Assembly: GCF_014332515.1 (NCBI RefSeq)
Contig: NZ_VFSD01000013.1
Span: 1 to 64,000 of the forward strand
Reading direction: 5' to 3'
Origin: Pontibacter beigongshangensis
Lineage (GTDB): Bacteria > Bacteroidota > Bacteroidia > Cytophagales > Hymenobacteraceae
Length of the DNA: 64,000 nt
Part shown: piece by piece, positions 18,680 to 27,887 of the stretch
Layout of the letters: each line of letters begins with the position of its first letter
How positions within the stretch are numbered: the stretch's first letter is position 1
Translations under genes and position numbers: made by a program
Notes under the pieces: generated by a model
What the model was told of the DNA's origin: nothing
Seen by the model: the letters and a program-made list of their open reading frames with translations, nothing else
The model's database searches: none

Positions 18680-21016
18680 TTAATTTGCACTTAAGGACTT
18701 GTTGCTCATTCTGTAAGTTTTGTCTCCATACTTGTTCTCAAATCCGTAACCATAGCCATACCCGTATTTTCGATAGATAAAGCCTCTGGGTTTAATTCCA
18801 TTAAAGACAATGGCTGCCTGGTGCAGCGATTGTAGTACATTGTTTTGGGCCAGGCGCTGCACGACACTTTTCGGAGTAAAGCCGTGCCGAATCACTAATA
18901 GCGAAACATCGCAGTACTCCGTAAGTAAATAAGCATCAGAAACAAGGTAAATTGGGGGAGTGTCTATAATAACATAATCAAATTCATGTTCCAGATAGGA
19001 GAACAGGTTCTCCAGTTTTCCATTAAGTAAGTCCTCTGTATGATCTCCTATGTTAGCTCCTGCGGATACTACTTTTAGATTACTAAAGGCCGTGTCGTGT
19101 ATAATATCCTGTAGTTCTGCCGATCCCTTTATAAATTCTATTATACCCTGCTGTTTAAACACCTCAAATAACAGCGAGGTGTTCGGATTCCTTAAATCGA
19201 AATCAAGCAGGATAACCTTCTTCCCGGAAGCAGCCAGGCTCAGTGCCAGGTTTGCACTCACAAAGCTTTTCCCTTCGCCTGGTATACTGGAGGTAACCAG
19301 AATTTTCTTTTTGGTAAAGTTGCGCCCATACAGCCCCATGGTGGTTCTGAGTTGCCTGAATTGCTCCACAATAGAAGGTTCTGCCGAGGCTTTAAAAAAC
19401 TCACCTTTCTTAAACTTTACTTCTGCAAGTTCAGCAACGATAGGGGCGCTTGTGCATTCGGTAATTTCAGACCTGAAAAGTACCTTGCTGTTGAGAAACT
19501 CTTTTCCTAGCACAAAACCTATGCTAAGGGTGCTTGCCAGGATAAAAGCCGTTAAGTATATGTACAAAGGGTTTGGGCTTACGGGCAATGAAGAAGACTG
19601 GGCCATATCTACAACTCTGCTTCCTCCTGCAGTAGGTGCATAGGCCAGTACCGTTTCTTCTCTTTTCTGCAGCAGGAAGCTATAAGTGTTGTTCTTGATA
19701 AGCTGTTGCCGGCTTATTTCCAGCAACTCACGTTCTTTCTGAGGAATAGACTGAATAGCTGAGTTGTATATCTTATTGGAGGAATTTAAGTTGCCTAGGC
19801 TTGTTTTCAGGTTAACACGCTGTGTTCGTATATTTTCTAAAATGCCGGGCCTTACTTTTCCTATTTCTTCTCTGAGCGCAATAAGAATGGGGTTGTTTTC
19901 TGCTGTCGTGTTTTTCAGCTTGTCGTACTGGATTTCCAGATCCTGCAGTTTCTGTAACAGCTGAGATAAAACAGGGTCGTTAATACCTAATGTAGAAGGG
20001 ATGTTGCCTGATGTATTGTTTCTGGAGAGGACGAACTTTTCTATCTTATCCAGCACGGACAGGTGGTTGCTGATCTCAGCAATTTTCCGGTCATTTTCTC
20101 CCCGGGTGCTCAAAAACAATTTTCCCTGTTCACTCAGGTCAACTGCTCCTTTATTAGATTTATACTTTACGACCTCATTCTCCAACTCTTCTAATTCCTT
20201 CTCTACATCCTTTATCCTGCTTTCCACAAAGTCGAGGGTGTTAGATGCCAGCTCATTCCTGTCCTGAATTCCCATCTCATTATAAGAAAGTATCAGGTGG
20301 TTTAATATATCTTCACTTCTCTGTGGCACTTCATCCCTCAGCCTTAAATCAACAACGGTAGAGAGCTTTCCTGATGTTAATATGTTGATCCTGCCAACCA
20401 GTTGATCTGTGACATCTCTGGGGTTTTTCAGCAGAAAATAAAGCGGGTTCTCAACCGGAATTGCTAAGTTTTTATTTGCTGAAAATTCCAGGACTCCATA
20501 AGGGGTTTCTACCCACTCATCAAGCGGGTACTGTTGGTTATCAATCAGGACCCGCTTAGTCTCACTATTATAGGAAAAGTATACAGGTGGTGTGTCCTGG
20601 ATGATTTCCGGGTTTTGATGCTTTATCTTTATCGGAGAGGACATATAAGCGCTGGTGGGCTTAAATTTGCCATCTTCATAAATTGACGCATAAAGTGCCA
20701 GTTGGTTTACAACCTGCTTCATTAACGTGCGCGACTGGATCACGTTAATTTCATTCTCAACCACCTTGTTGGTAATAAATGCATCAAACGACTCTACCAT
20801 TTTTGAGTCACTAACTCCCTTGTTCTCATCTTTTATTAATAATGATGCTGATGCTTCGTATTCCGGGATCGCATAGTAGTTCAGGTAAGTCCATGCCCCT
20901 GCTACAGCCAGTGTTATAAGTATGCTGAATAATGGCCAGTAGGGAATAAACTTATAGACCAGTTCGGAGAAGAAGTTGTTTTCAGAATGCGGATTATCTG
21001 GAGTAGCCTTGATCAT
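18680..21016 (-). CDS. Polysaccharide copolymerase fused to tyrosine autokinase (Wzc-like)
   Basis: Inner-membrane protein of about 778 residues that controls chain length and export with Wza. The ATG at 21016 is chosen because the open frame upstream overlaps the Wza-like gene. Wzz-type domain with a first membrane helix near residue 35-55 and a second near 490, separated by a long periplasmic coiled coil. The cytoplasmic BY-kinase domain carries Walker A GEGKS (about 580-584), Walker A-prime VILLDFDLR and Walker B YVIIDTPP. The tail is a tyrosine cluster (about seven Tyr, residues 748-768, YRKYGYGYGYGF), the expected autophosphorylation target. Only 11 bases separate it from the Wza-like gene. 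Confidence 0.94.
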   Translation of the reverse strand: MIKATPDNPHSENNFFSELVYKFIPYWPLFSILITLAVAGAWTYLNYYAIPEYEASASLLIKDENKGVSDSKMVESFDAFITNKVVENEINVIQSRTLMKQVVNQLALYASIYEDGKFKPTSAYMSSPIKIKHQNPEIIQDTPPVYFSYNSETKRVLIDNQQYPLDEWVETPYGVLEFSANKNLAIPVENPLYFLLKNPRDVTDQLVGRINILTSGKLSTVVDLRLRDEVPQRSEDILNHLILSYNEMGIQDRNELASNTLDFVESRIKDVEKELEELENEVVKYKSNKGAVDLSEQGKLFLSTRGENDRKIAEISNHLSVLDKIEKFVLSRNNTSGNIPSTLGINDPVLSQLLQKLQDLEIQYDKLKNTTAENNPILIALREEIGKVRPGILENIRTQRVNLKTSLGNLNSSNKIYNSAIQSIPQKERELLEISRQQLIKNNTYSFLLQKREETVLAYAPTAGGSRVVDMAQSSSLPVSPNPLYIYLTAFILASTLSIGFVLGKEFLNSKVLFRSEITECTSAPIVAELAEVKFKKGEFFKASAEPSIVEQFRQLRTTMGLYGRNFTKKKILVTSSIPGEGKSFVSANLALSLAASGKKVILLDFDLRNPNTSLLFEVFKQQGIIEFIKGSAELQDIIHDTAFSNLKVVSAGANIGDHTEDLLNGKLENLFSYLEHEFDYVIIDTPPIYLVSDAYLLTEYCDVSLLVIRHGFTPKSVVQRLAQNNVLQSLHQAAIVFNGIKPRGFIYRKYGYGYGYGFENKYGDKTYRMSNKSLSAN

Positions 21017-21027
21017 ATCTTTAAAAT

Positions 21028-21816
21028 TTACCTGCTCAACCGATCTATACTTACTACCACTAGTGTTAAACTGCTCAGCACAATAGGAAGCCACTGCCTG
21101 GCAGCGCTGGCACCTGCAATTTTCGTTTTATTAGGCTCAACATATATGATGTCGTTGGATTTCAGGTAGTAGTAGGGCGACGTAAACAGCTCATCAGATG
21201 TCAGATCGAGCCTTGTAAGCTTTTTTATTCCCCCCTCTTCCCTTATTAGCAGAATGTTGTTCCGGCTTGCGTAAATAGTTAAGTCGCCTGCCAGCCCAAG
21301 AGCTTCCAGCAGGGTTAATTTTTCGTTTGGAACGGTGAGCACCGAAGGGCGACCGACCTCACCCAGCACAGAGACCTTGTAGTTCAGGTACCGGACATCT
21401 ATAATGGGGTCTAGCAATAGCTTCCTATCAACAATAGCCTCCTTTATGACATTCTGAAAAGCTTTTTTTGTAAGGCCTGCCGCTTTAATATTTCCCAGAA
21501 AAGGAAATTGGATATAGCCCTCAGGATCAACCAGATAGCCTGCAACCTGCGACATGGAGCTTGTGGCACTGGCATTCCGGATAACTGAAGTGCTTGATAC
21601 ATTGAATATCTCCGATGCGGCTGGGTTCAGACTATTAACGGATATGTTTAACAGATCGTTTGGTTGAATAACAGGCTCCAAAATTTCTGTATTGTCTGAA
21701 TATTCCGAATCCCGGATATTGTTAAAATATATAGCATTTTTTGAACTGGTACAGGATGAAAAAATCAGAAAACCTAGTAGCCCATAGGCCATCGTAATCG
21801 AGTAAACATTTTTCAT
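21028..21816 (-). CDS. Polysaccharide export outer-membrane lipoprotein (Wza-like)
   Basis: 262 residues. A lipoprotein signal peptide ends at the lipobox FSSC (Cys22). The Poly_export domain follows (IQPNDLLNISVNSLNPAASEIF), then SLBB-type segments (GYLVDPEGYIQFPFLGNIKAAG, YKVSVLGEVGRPSVLTVPNEKLTLLEAL). A single C-terminal helix (WLPIVLSSLTLVVVSI) is expected to anchor or span the membrane. First gene of the wza-wzc unit; a TATTTTTG sequence at 21876-21883 on the minus strand is a possible -7 box, but without a clear -33 partner. Confidence 0.9.
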   Translation of the reverse strand: MKNVYSITMAYGLLGFLIFSSCTSSKNAIYFNNIRDSEYSDNTEILEPVIQPNDLLNISVNSLNPAASEIFNVSSTSVIRNASATSSMSQVAGYLVDPEGYIQFPFLGNIKAAGLTKKAFQNVIKEAIVDRKLLLDPIIDVRYLNYKVSVLGEVGRPSVLTVPNEKLTLLEALGLAGDLTIYASRNNILLIREEGGIKKLTRLDLTSDELFTSPYYYLKSNDIIYVEPNKTKIAGASAARQWLPIVLSSLTLVVVSIDRLSR

Positions 21817-22874
21817 AATATAAATCAGAAAAAAAAGATATTAAATATGAATATAGCAAAATGATATGAATTTAACAAAAATAATTATGGAAATAATTAA
21901 ATAAATGTTAATTGTACACTGGTTAAGCCAGTATGCGCACTAGTCATTAAAGCTAGGTTATAAGCGATTTGCGTTGACGGTTATCATTTTTTTGTTCAGG
22001 ATTATTATAAACGTGCACTATAAACCTACTATCGGAACATATGCTTTCCTGGTATTCTCTAATCAGGATTACAAGAAAATTTGGTGTTCTGACTAAGCAA
22101 AGTTTATAAAAATATTGTAGGGAGGATATAGAAGACTAAGGAAAAGTAAATGCGAAAACTGACTATGAATTGCCAAGTTAAGGGTATTCCATAGTAGGGC
22201 TATCAGGTTTATTATTCTTTTCATAGTGGTGAGGTAGTAGTAAGAGCAATTTTTAAGATCGAGCAATCAATGTATAAACTCAACTTGCAAGACATTTCCA
22301 CATGCCAGTAGAGCAGAGGAGTAGATAGAGTATTATTGATATAGAAGAATTATATCTAAGTATCTTATTAAACGAAAATGTTGGAAAAAGTTTCTGTGTG
22401 TATGTTATATTTGAGAAGAAATATTGTAAAATCATAAAACGTAGCTTGGGCCGCTGAGGCTTGTACTTTTTGTGAGCGCAAACTTGATGTGCGAACCTTT
22501 AATACACTCAAGATAAAGTAGATCAGCTGCTAAGGTCTTCTTCGGCAAAGGCTTGCGACAGAAACCTGCCACCTGCAGGTGTTTTTACTCGTGGATTCAG
22601 CGCGCTATGGCCGGGGAAACATTCCTGAAAGCCTTAGGCCGTGCATTATACAAAGTGCCAAATTAGCTGCAGACAGAGGATGTGACCGGGGTTAGATACC
22701 AGTAAACCACCTGTATAGGATGGTGCGCTATAAGGTTCTGCGAAATGAAAGCTGTGGAACGGCAGCAACCGGTTAATTCGCTTTCAGGCATACATAGTCC
22801 GATCAATTTAGTATGTAAGCAGGGAGCACTTAAAAATGGCTGTTAGCCAAACGGGCCATGGCGAACATCAAAGT

Positions 22875-22905
22875 AATTATTCCAATCAAAATGGCCCTCA
22901 TGAGG
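22875..22905 (-). repeat. 30-bp interspersed repeat, copy 6
   Basis: On + reads AATTATTCCAATCAAAATGG then CCCTCATGAGG, followed by TTTCTGCTGCTGC. The centre of the half-palindrome is changed to CTCATGAG, which keeps self-complementarity. Confidence 0.85.
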
Positions 22906-22980
22906 TTTCTGCTGCTGCACCAAGTGCGGTCAAGTGAAAAGTGCGGGGGCGGCCTGAGAGGGTTAGATAGCCTGATTCTA

Positions 22981-23010
22981 AATTATTTCAATAAAAAAGG
23001 CCCTCCAGAG
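22981..23010 (-). repeat. 30-bp interspersed repeat, copy 7
   Basis: On + reads AATTATTTCAATAAAAAAGG then CCCTCCAGAG, followed by CTGCTGCTGCTGCTGCAG. Same orientation as copy 6, starting 106 bases from it. Confidence 0.85.
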
Positions 23011-23057
23011 AAATTTTCTGCTGCTGCTGCTGCAGTTTTATGTGCCATAGGTTTAAT

Positions 23058-24152
23058 CTAAAAATGCTCAGCTTGATCTGCTTTGTTTATATTGTGTGCT
23101 CTTATTGGGGCAGAGTCCCATTTATTCCTCTCTATTCTAAACAGGTTAAGTTCCGCCTGCTCAAATTTCAGGAGTTTAAAGAAATTCTCTTTCATGGCAG
23201 CATATCTTGTTAGGGTCATGATCTTTGATTTTAATGAGATCAGCTTCAACTTATTGACCTTGGCTTCCTCAGATGCTGCTGGTACTCTTATCTGTTCTAG
23301 GAGCAGGGGTGGTAATTTCCTGATATAGGAAAAAAATATTGCCAAAAATTTAAGGTTAAAGGATAACAGGCTTTCACTGCCGTTATTAACCCTTATCCGG
23401 TATGGAATTAATACCTCGAAGCTTTGCGCCCCGTCTCTGAAAAAGCGGATATGGTAATCCCAGCATACGCGCTCTTTGGGCATAAAGTGCTTAAACCTGA
23501 GGCTGTGGTCATACCAGATGTCGTATCCTGCCAGGGCTATGGCATAGCAAAGCTCATAGTCGCCGCCTGCACACAAGGTTTTGGCGAAGCGGTCTGTCAG
23601 CATAGATCTGAATCCGGATCTGATGAGGATGTTGTAAGCAGACTTGCGTATAACACAACCAGCTCCATACACCACATTGCGGGAAACTTTTCCGGACGCT
23701 GGTGCCTGAGGGCCGCTGGCAAATAAATTAAATTTAGCGGCCCAAGGGGGAGGGGCAGTCTCAAACACCAGTTCGCCGTAACCGCCCAGCACACCAATTA
23801 AAGGGTGTTGCAGCATCAGGTCATAGGCCCTGTTGATATAATCCGGTGCCAGCCAATTATCATCGTCGCAGAAGATGATGAACTCAAATTGAGATTTTTC
23901 GAGGGCAAGCTCCCGGGCATACGTCAGGCCTTGTTTGGGCTGATACAGTAGAGAGAAGGAAACTTGGCTTTGGGTTTTCTCCCATTCAGAGGCTGCAACT
24001 TCGGAGGTATTGTCTGTGGAGGCATTGTCTATGATAATGAATTCCCATGAAATCTCAGGACGTACACGTTGGCGCGCAATATGGTGTATTGTTTCAGGCA
24101 GGAGCGCTGCTCCGTTGTAGGTACAAATAACTACTGTTATACCAAGTTTCAT
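23058..24152 (-). CDS. Family 2 glycosyltransferase
   Basis: 364 residues. GT-A fold with GITVVICTYNGAALLPETI at the N-terminus, EFIIIDNASTDNTSEVA and FIIFCDDDNWLAPDYI (DDD metal site); later GAGCVIRKSAYNILIRSGF and GGDYELCYAIALAGYDIWYD resemble the acceptor region of GT2 enzymes from surface-polysaccharide loci. It lies downstream of the ABC permease and upstream of the wza operon on the same strand, separated from both by long gaps, so its transcription unit is unclear. Confidence 0.87.
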   Translation of the reverse strand: MKLGITVVICTYNGAALLPETIHHIARQRVRPEISWEFIIIDNASTDNTSEVAASEWEKTQSQVSFSLLYQPKQGLTYARELALEKSQFEFIIFCDDDNWLAPDYINRAYDLMLQHPLIGVLGGYGELVFETAPPPWAAKFNLFASGPQAPASGKVSRNVVYGAGCVIRKSAYNILIRSGFRSMLTDRFAKTLCAGGDYELCYAIALAGYDIWYDHSLRFKHFMPKERVCWDYHIRFFRDGAQSFEVLIPYRIRVNNGSESLLSFNLKFLAIFFSYIRKLPPLLLEQIRVPAASEEAKVNKLKLISLKSKIMTLTRYAAMKENFFKLLKFEQAELNLFRIERNKWDSAPIRAHNINKADQAEHF

Positions 24153-24765
24153 AAGCTATGTATTCAATAAATTAGAGGTGCCCCTGTGTTCTCCTGTAAT
24201 TAGTAGCCAGTTATTATAATAACGCCTTGTGCAGGCAGGAACTTTTCTTGTGCCTTTTCTGCCAAAATTGTCACCATAGGGGTATCTGCAGTTTATTGCC
24301 CCTTCTCCCGAGTGTGCTCTGCCTGCCAGGTTAGCAGCAGATTGTCTTTTTATGTGAGCCGTTAATATCGTGTACACGCGTTCACGTAAGTGCGCACGGA
24401 CAAATAGAATTTCATGTACAGTTCGCAAATTAAAAAGCACGCTGGTCTACAAGTAACTGTTTAAGAAAGGCCCCGGGTGTTTTACTCTAAAAAACGGTTA
24501 TTTGATAAAGCTATATATAAAGCTATGAGTTGAAAGCAGTAAAATTATAAACAATATAATAAATCTTTATATAGTTATGGGGTGTTCGATTAAAAATATA
24601 AAATTTAAACGCCGCAAAAGTAAATGTCCAGATGTTAAAAAACGGTGTACAAGCCACTTGCAAGGCTGCCACATAATGATGCTAAAATTTGGAAAGAGAC
24701 TTTAGTCTGTAAAAAATAAGCAGACCATGGCTCTCAGAGACCTGGTCAGGTAGCGTAACTTTTAA
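24153..24765. other. 610-base gap between ABC permease and GT2
   Basis: AT-rich, with no gene I can defend. A 94-codon ORF on the minus strand (24156-24440) ends 3 bases before the GT2 start; it resembles nothing I know and has no supporting features. No ATPase (Wzt) remnant is visible. Confidence 0.5.
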
Positions 24766-25620
24766 TTAAACTATATCTATGAGCTTATCGCCCTGTTTGT
24801 TGAAAAATAGGATAGCTCCTGCTAAAGTCAGTGATATCATGGCGAAGCTGTAGAGTAGTTGCGGAACTGTAACGAAGCCTTCTCCCAACAAGGACAACCG
24901 GAACAGTTCAAATAAGGAGGACAATGGATTTAGCTGAACGATCCAGCGCACCTTCTCCGAAACAAAACCCAAAGGATATATAACGGGTGTTACAAACATG
25001 AACATGCGTATGCCTAAGGCAACAATATTAACCAGGTCGCGGTACTTGGCGGTGAATACAGAGAAAAGCAGGCCAAGGCCTAAGCTAAAAGCGCCAACCC
25101 CTATTATAGCTACCGGAAAAGCCAATGACCAGATACTCAGCGACAAGGGCAAATCCAAAAAAATATAGTAGAAGGCTATTAGGGCCAGGAGCATTAACAG
25201 CTGTATCAGAAATCGTAAGAACTGTGTGCAGATAACAGAGGCGGGCATTATTATCCGCGGAAAATAAACTTTGCTGAAAATATTGGCATTGTCTTTAAAG
25301 GTGCCGGATGTGCCTGAAAAACTGTCATTAAAGAAGTTCCAGAGAATAATGCCAGCGGAATAAAATAAAACAGGGGGCAGCGAGCCCGTTGAAATACCTG
25401 CCAGTTTATTGAAAACGAAAAAATAGGTGGCCAGCGTAATAAGTGGTTGGATCAGTATCCATAAGGGCCCCAGGATTGTTTGCTGGTAATTCACGAGGAA
25501 ATTGCGCCTGACCAATCCTGCCAATAGATACCGGTAGGACCAGAGCTCCCTTATGCCATGACTCCAGAAACTAGTTTTGCTGTTAATCTCCCAATCCCAT
25601 TTAACGTTAATTACTGGCAT
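24766..25620 (-). CDS. ABC-2 type polysaccharide/O-antigen export permease (Wzm-like)
   Basis: 284-residue inner-membrane protein with six hydrophobic helices. The N-terminus is typical of Wzm/KpsM relatives (ELWSYRYLLAGLVRRNFLVNYQQTILGPLWILIQPLITLATYFFVF), as are FSKVYFPRIIMPAS, FTAKYRDLVNIV and the C-terminal FFNKQGDKLIDIV. These permeases need a Wzt-type ATPase, normally encoded next door; none is present here or elsewhere in the window. The rest of the locus uses the Wzx/Wzy route, so this may serve a different glycan with an ATPase outside the window, or be a remnant. Confidence 0.9.
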   Translation of the reverse strand: MPVINVKWDWEINSKTSFWSHGIRELWSYRYLLAGLVRRNFLVNYQQTILGPLWILIQPLITLATYFFVFNKLAGISTGSLPPVLFYSAGIILWNFFNDSFSGTSGTFKDNANIFSKVYFPRIIMPASVICTQFLRFLIQLLMLLALIAFYYIFLDLPLSLSIWSLAFPVAIIGVGAFSLGLGLLFSVFTAKYRDLVNIVALGIRMFMFVTPVIYPLGFVSEKVRWIVQLNPLSSLFELFRLSLLGEGFVTVPQLLYSFAMISLTLAGAILFFNKQGDKLIDIV

Positions 25621-26178
25621 AACACAAAAATTAATAACGGGGGCACTCTTTCGATACCATATTTATAGATATGATAAAGATAGGTTTTTTTTGGAATATT
25701 CTAGGCGTAATCAGGAGTATATTTTTCTGGCTTGCCACAAATTCTCTTTTAACTAGGAAATCGACCTGTTAATTGTGCTGGTGAGTAACTTACAGGCGGG
25801 GATTTAGTACAGCACATCCCCGCGTCTTCAGATAGCTTCCTGGTTCAGAATAGGTATCCCAACCTCATAGCGTGCTGCTCTATGGCCCGGCCATGGAAGT
25901 GAGTTCAGGCTAATTTGCAGCAACAGTTATAGCGGGTATTCTCTTTTAAATAAGCCGGGTTTGACGGCAACAGTGCCCTGGTGCTCCTCCAGTTTGACTG
26001 AAAGGTATACTGTTTGTAAGGCTGCCAGAAAGCCTCACTGCCACCATTTCTAATTTGGCGAACGTTACAGCTGAACTGCCGGTTTGTGAAGCAGCTGCGG
26101 ATGTTCGTAACAGTAAAAGCTGGAGGCAGCCATGGCTGCCTCCAGCTTTATTAGTGAAAGAGCGAAAGTTGGCATAGC
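25621..26178. other. 560-base intergenic region
   Basis: Between the Wzm-like gene and ridA. Apart from the ridA terminator palindrome at 26116-26149, no gene or recognisable element was seen. Confidence 0.5.
26116..26149 (-). terminator. 34-bp perfect palindrome, likely ridA terminator
   Basis: Every base of 26116-26149 is part of a perfect palindrome centred on CCATGG. In RNA it would fold into a long GC-rich hairpin with a very small loop. It starts 30 bases after the ridA stop and is followed on the minus strand by TTTACTG. Confidence 0.65.
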
Positions 26179-26559
26179 CTACTTGGCGGCTATACAGGAA
26201 ATCTCAACATTCACATCTTTAGGGAGTCTGCTCACTTCTACAGTCTCCCTGGCAGGCGGGTTACTTCTGAAATAGCTGCCATAGGTCTCATTTATGCGAC
26301 CAAAGTTGTTTAAGTCCTTCACGAAAATGGAGCATTTTAGCACATGCTCAAAACCAAATCCGGCCTCCTGCAAAATAGCGCTGAGGTTTTTCATTACCTG
26401 GTGGGTCTCGGCCTCAATCGTGTCGTTTATGAGCTGACCACTTTCAGGGTCAAGCGCAATTTGTCCGGAAATATACAGGGTTCCGTTTGCCAATGTTGCC
26501 TGGCTGTAAGGACCAATGGGAGCAGGAGCCTTAGAGGAGTTAATAATTTGGTGTGCCAT
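26179..26559 (-). CDS. ridA: RidA family enamine/imine deaminase
   Basis: Hydrolyses reactive 2-aminoacrylate and related enamines in the cytoplasm; functions as a trimer. 126 residues from the ATG at 26559, which gives the standard N-terminus (MAHQIINSSKAPAPIGPYSQA). Hallmarks: GTLYISGQIALDPESG, and PPARETVEVSRLPKDVNVEISCIA with Arg104 in the position of the catalytic arginine. The longer frame upstream adds 13 residues not typical of the family. A TACATTTG box lies about 35 bases upstream. Confidence 0.93.
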   Translation of the reverse strand: MAHQIINSSKAPAPIGPYSQATLANGTLYISGQIALDPESGQLINDTIEAETHQVMKNLSAILQEAGFGFEHVLKCSIFVKDLNNFGRINETYGSYFRSNPPARETVEVSRLPKDVNVEISCIAAK

Positions 26560-26595
26560 GATAGTTGAATAGGAGGTTTTAAAATCACGTTCATC

Positions 26596-26603
26596 CAAAT
26601 GTA
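26596..26603 (-). promoter_or_regulatory. Candidate -7 promoter box of ridA
   Basis: TACATTTG on the minus strand matches the Bacteroidota TAnnTTTG element 36 bases before the ridA start codon. No TTG was found at the expected -33 distance. Confidence 0.4.
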
Positions 26604-26675
26604 CAGAAATTCATTCTGACAGCCTAGCCGTATGGCAACTGCTCCGGATAAGATAGAGAAGGGGCCGTCTGAGGC

Positions 26676-26706
26676 AATTATTCCAATCAAAAAGCCCCTC
26701 CAGAGG
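26676..26706 (-). repeat. 30-bp interspersed repeat, copy 8
   Basis: On + reads AATTATTCCAATCAAAAAGC then CCCTCCAGAGG, followed by TACCTGTTGCAG. It is the only marked element in the 362-base gap between ridA and the next gene. Confidence 0.85.
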
Positions 26707-26921
26707 TACCTGTTGCAGACAAGCTTACTAAGAGCAGCTGGTTTTGACACATGGCCCCTGGGCGCAGCCGTTCTAAGGACCTTGTTATTCCATTGGGCAG
26801 ATGAGCAATAACCACCAAGCCACCTGCAGGCGCACCAGTGCTTTATGTAGGAGGATCTTGTTCAGGGCATAAGCCAGTAAATCAGCATGAAAACAGGCCT
26901 GACAGTTAAGCTGGTGTAATC

Positions 26922-27329
26922 TTATCTTTCCTCTGAAGCAGTCATCATGCTTTTTATAGCTGCAGGCGTGTTCAGCCATAACGAGGCATCAATTTGGTAA
27001 CTGGCCAGCGCAACCTTTTGCTGCTCATCCAGCATCTGCCTGATCTCGTTTTCAAACTCGGTGGTGGCTTCTTTTAGTTTGGCTTCCTGCCGGAGTGGCG
27101 CATCCAGGTACTGCGCATAAATTTCCTGCACCTTCAGCATGGTTTTTTCATTCAAATCCTTTAGCTTTAGATACTCAGCGTCATACAGGTAGAGGTTTTT
27201 CGCCATCAGTTTAGTCAATTCTGTGCATTGTTTTGCAGATTCGGCAGATAGCTTTTTAGCGGTCTCCTGCGCCAAAGATGCTGTGCTAAAGCATAAAAGC
27301 ATGGCAAAAACATAACATAATTTCTTCAT
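26922..27329 (-). CDS. Small secreted helical protein of unknown function
   Basis: 135 residues with a clear signal peptide (MKKLCYVFAMLLCFSTASLAQ, cleavage after ASLAQ region). The mature part is charged and predicted helical: AKQCTELTKLMAKNLYLYDAEYLKLKDLNEKTMLKVQEIYAQYLDAPLRQEAKLKEATTEFENEIRQMLDEQQKVALASYQ, given here only as the overall character of a periplasmic coiled-coil/Spy-like small protein. Similar short secreted proteins are common in Cytophagales. I do not recognise a family or assign a function. Confidence 0.7.
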   Translation of the reverse strand: MKKLCYVFAMLLCFSTASLAQETAKKLSAESAKQCTELTKLMAKNLYLYDAEYLKLKDLNEKTMLKVQEIYAQYLDAPLRQEAKLKEATTEFENEIRQMLDEQQKVALASYQIDASLWLNTPAAIKSMMTASEER

Positions 27330-27887
27330 GATGAAAACGGTTTTAGGGTTTACGACATTTAAACCGGAAGCTGTGCCTGTAGCAGCATAAGCAACCGCTG
27401 TAGGTGGTTAGCATAATAGTGCCACAAATCATTTTTTTAATCGATAATTGGTTAATTCATATAAATGTTTAACTTATTTCGAGTATGGCATGGTAAAATA
27501 TTATTGCGAGGATGTTTTGATAATTCAATAATATGTTTTATGAGTGCCAATGTGGCTCGCTGCTTCCCAAAAATGGACAGCCAAGCTGCGGGTTTTTGGC
27601 TGATCTGGTGCTGAGACTCAGTGTTTGTAGATAATTGCTGGTGCAACGCAAGCCTCCTGTTTTAGTAGTTGCTGCTTGCAGGCAGGATACTTGTGCTTAT
27701 CAAAATTGAAAATTAGGAGTTATGGCAGATATGCCTTTTAGCAGCATTAAAAGTGTTCCATCTTTGTGTTCCATCTTTCTGATTTTTAATTTGGCAAGGC
27801 GCCAGGGACGCTGCTCTCTTTGCCTTAATGCTCCTGCCTTAACCCGACTCAAAGTGCACACCATATTTAAACTCTATTCTGATCTTT
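27330..27887. other. 560-base divergent intergenic region
   Basis: Between the minus-strand small secreted protein and the plus-strand dehydrogenase-like gene, so it should carry promoters for both. No TAnnTTTG box at a convincing distance, no interspersed repeat, and no credible ORF was found. Confidence 0.5.

Larger units (their letters stand above)
21817..23057. other. 1.24-kb non-coding region upstream of the wza-wzc operon
   Basis: The longest gene-free stretch in the window. The half next to the Wza-like gene is AT-rich and probably holds the operon promoter; the distal half is less AT-rich and carries repeat copies 6 and 7. The only ORF longer than 60 codons (22858-23061) runs through both repeat copies and looks spurious. 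A decayed gene is possible but I cannot recognise one. Confidence 0.6.

Noticed and set aside
22570..22581. Palindrome CACCTGCAGGTG followed by TTTTT
   Set aside because: No loop and only six base pairs per arm; could not form a stable terminator and is common by chance.
22858..23061. ORF crossing two 30-bp repeats
   Set aside because: Its reading frame follows the repeats and CTG runs; nothing resembles a protein family.
24156..24440. 94-codon ORF just upstream of a GT2 gene
   Set aside because: No recognisable homology, odd composition, and no start-site context. It is kept as a non-coding gap, with small-peptide status left open.
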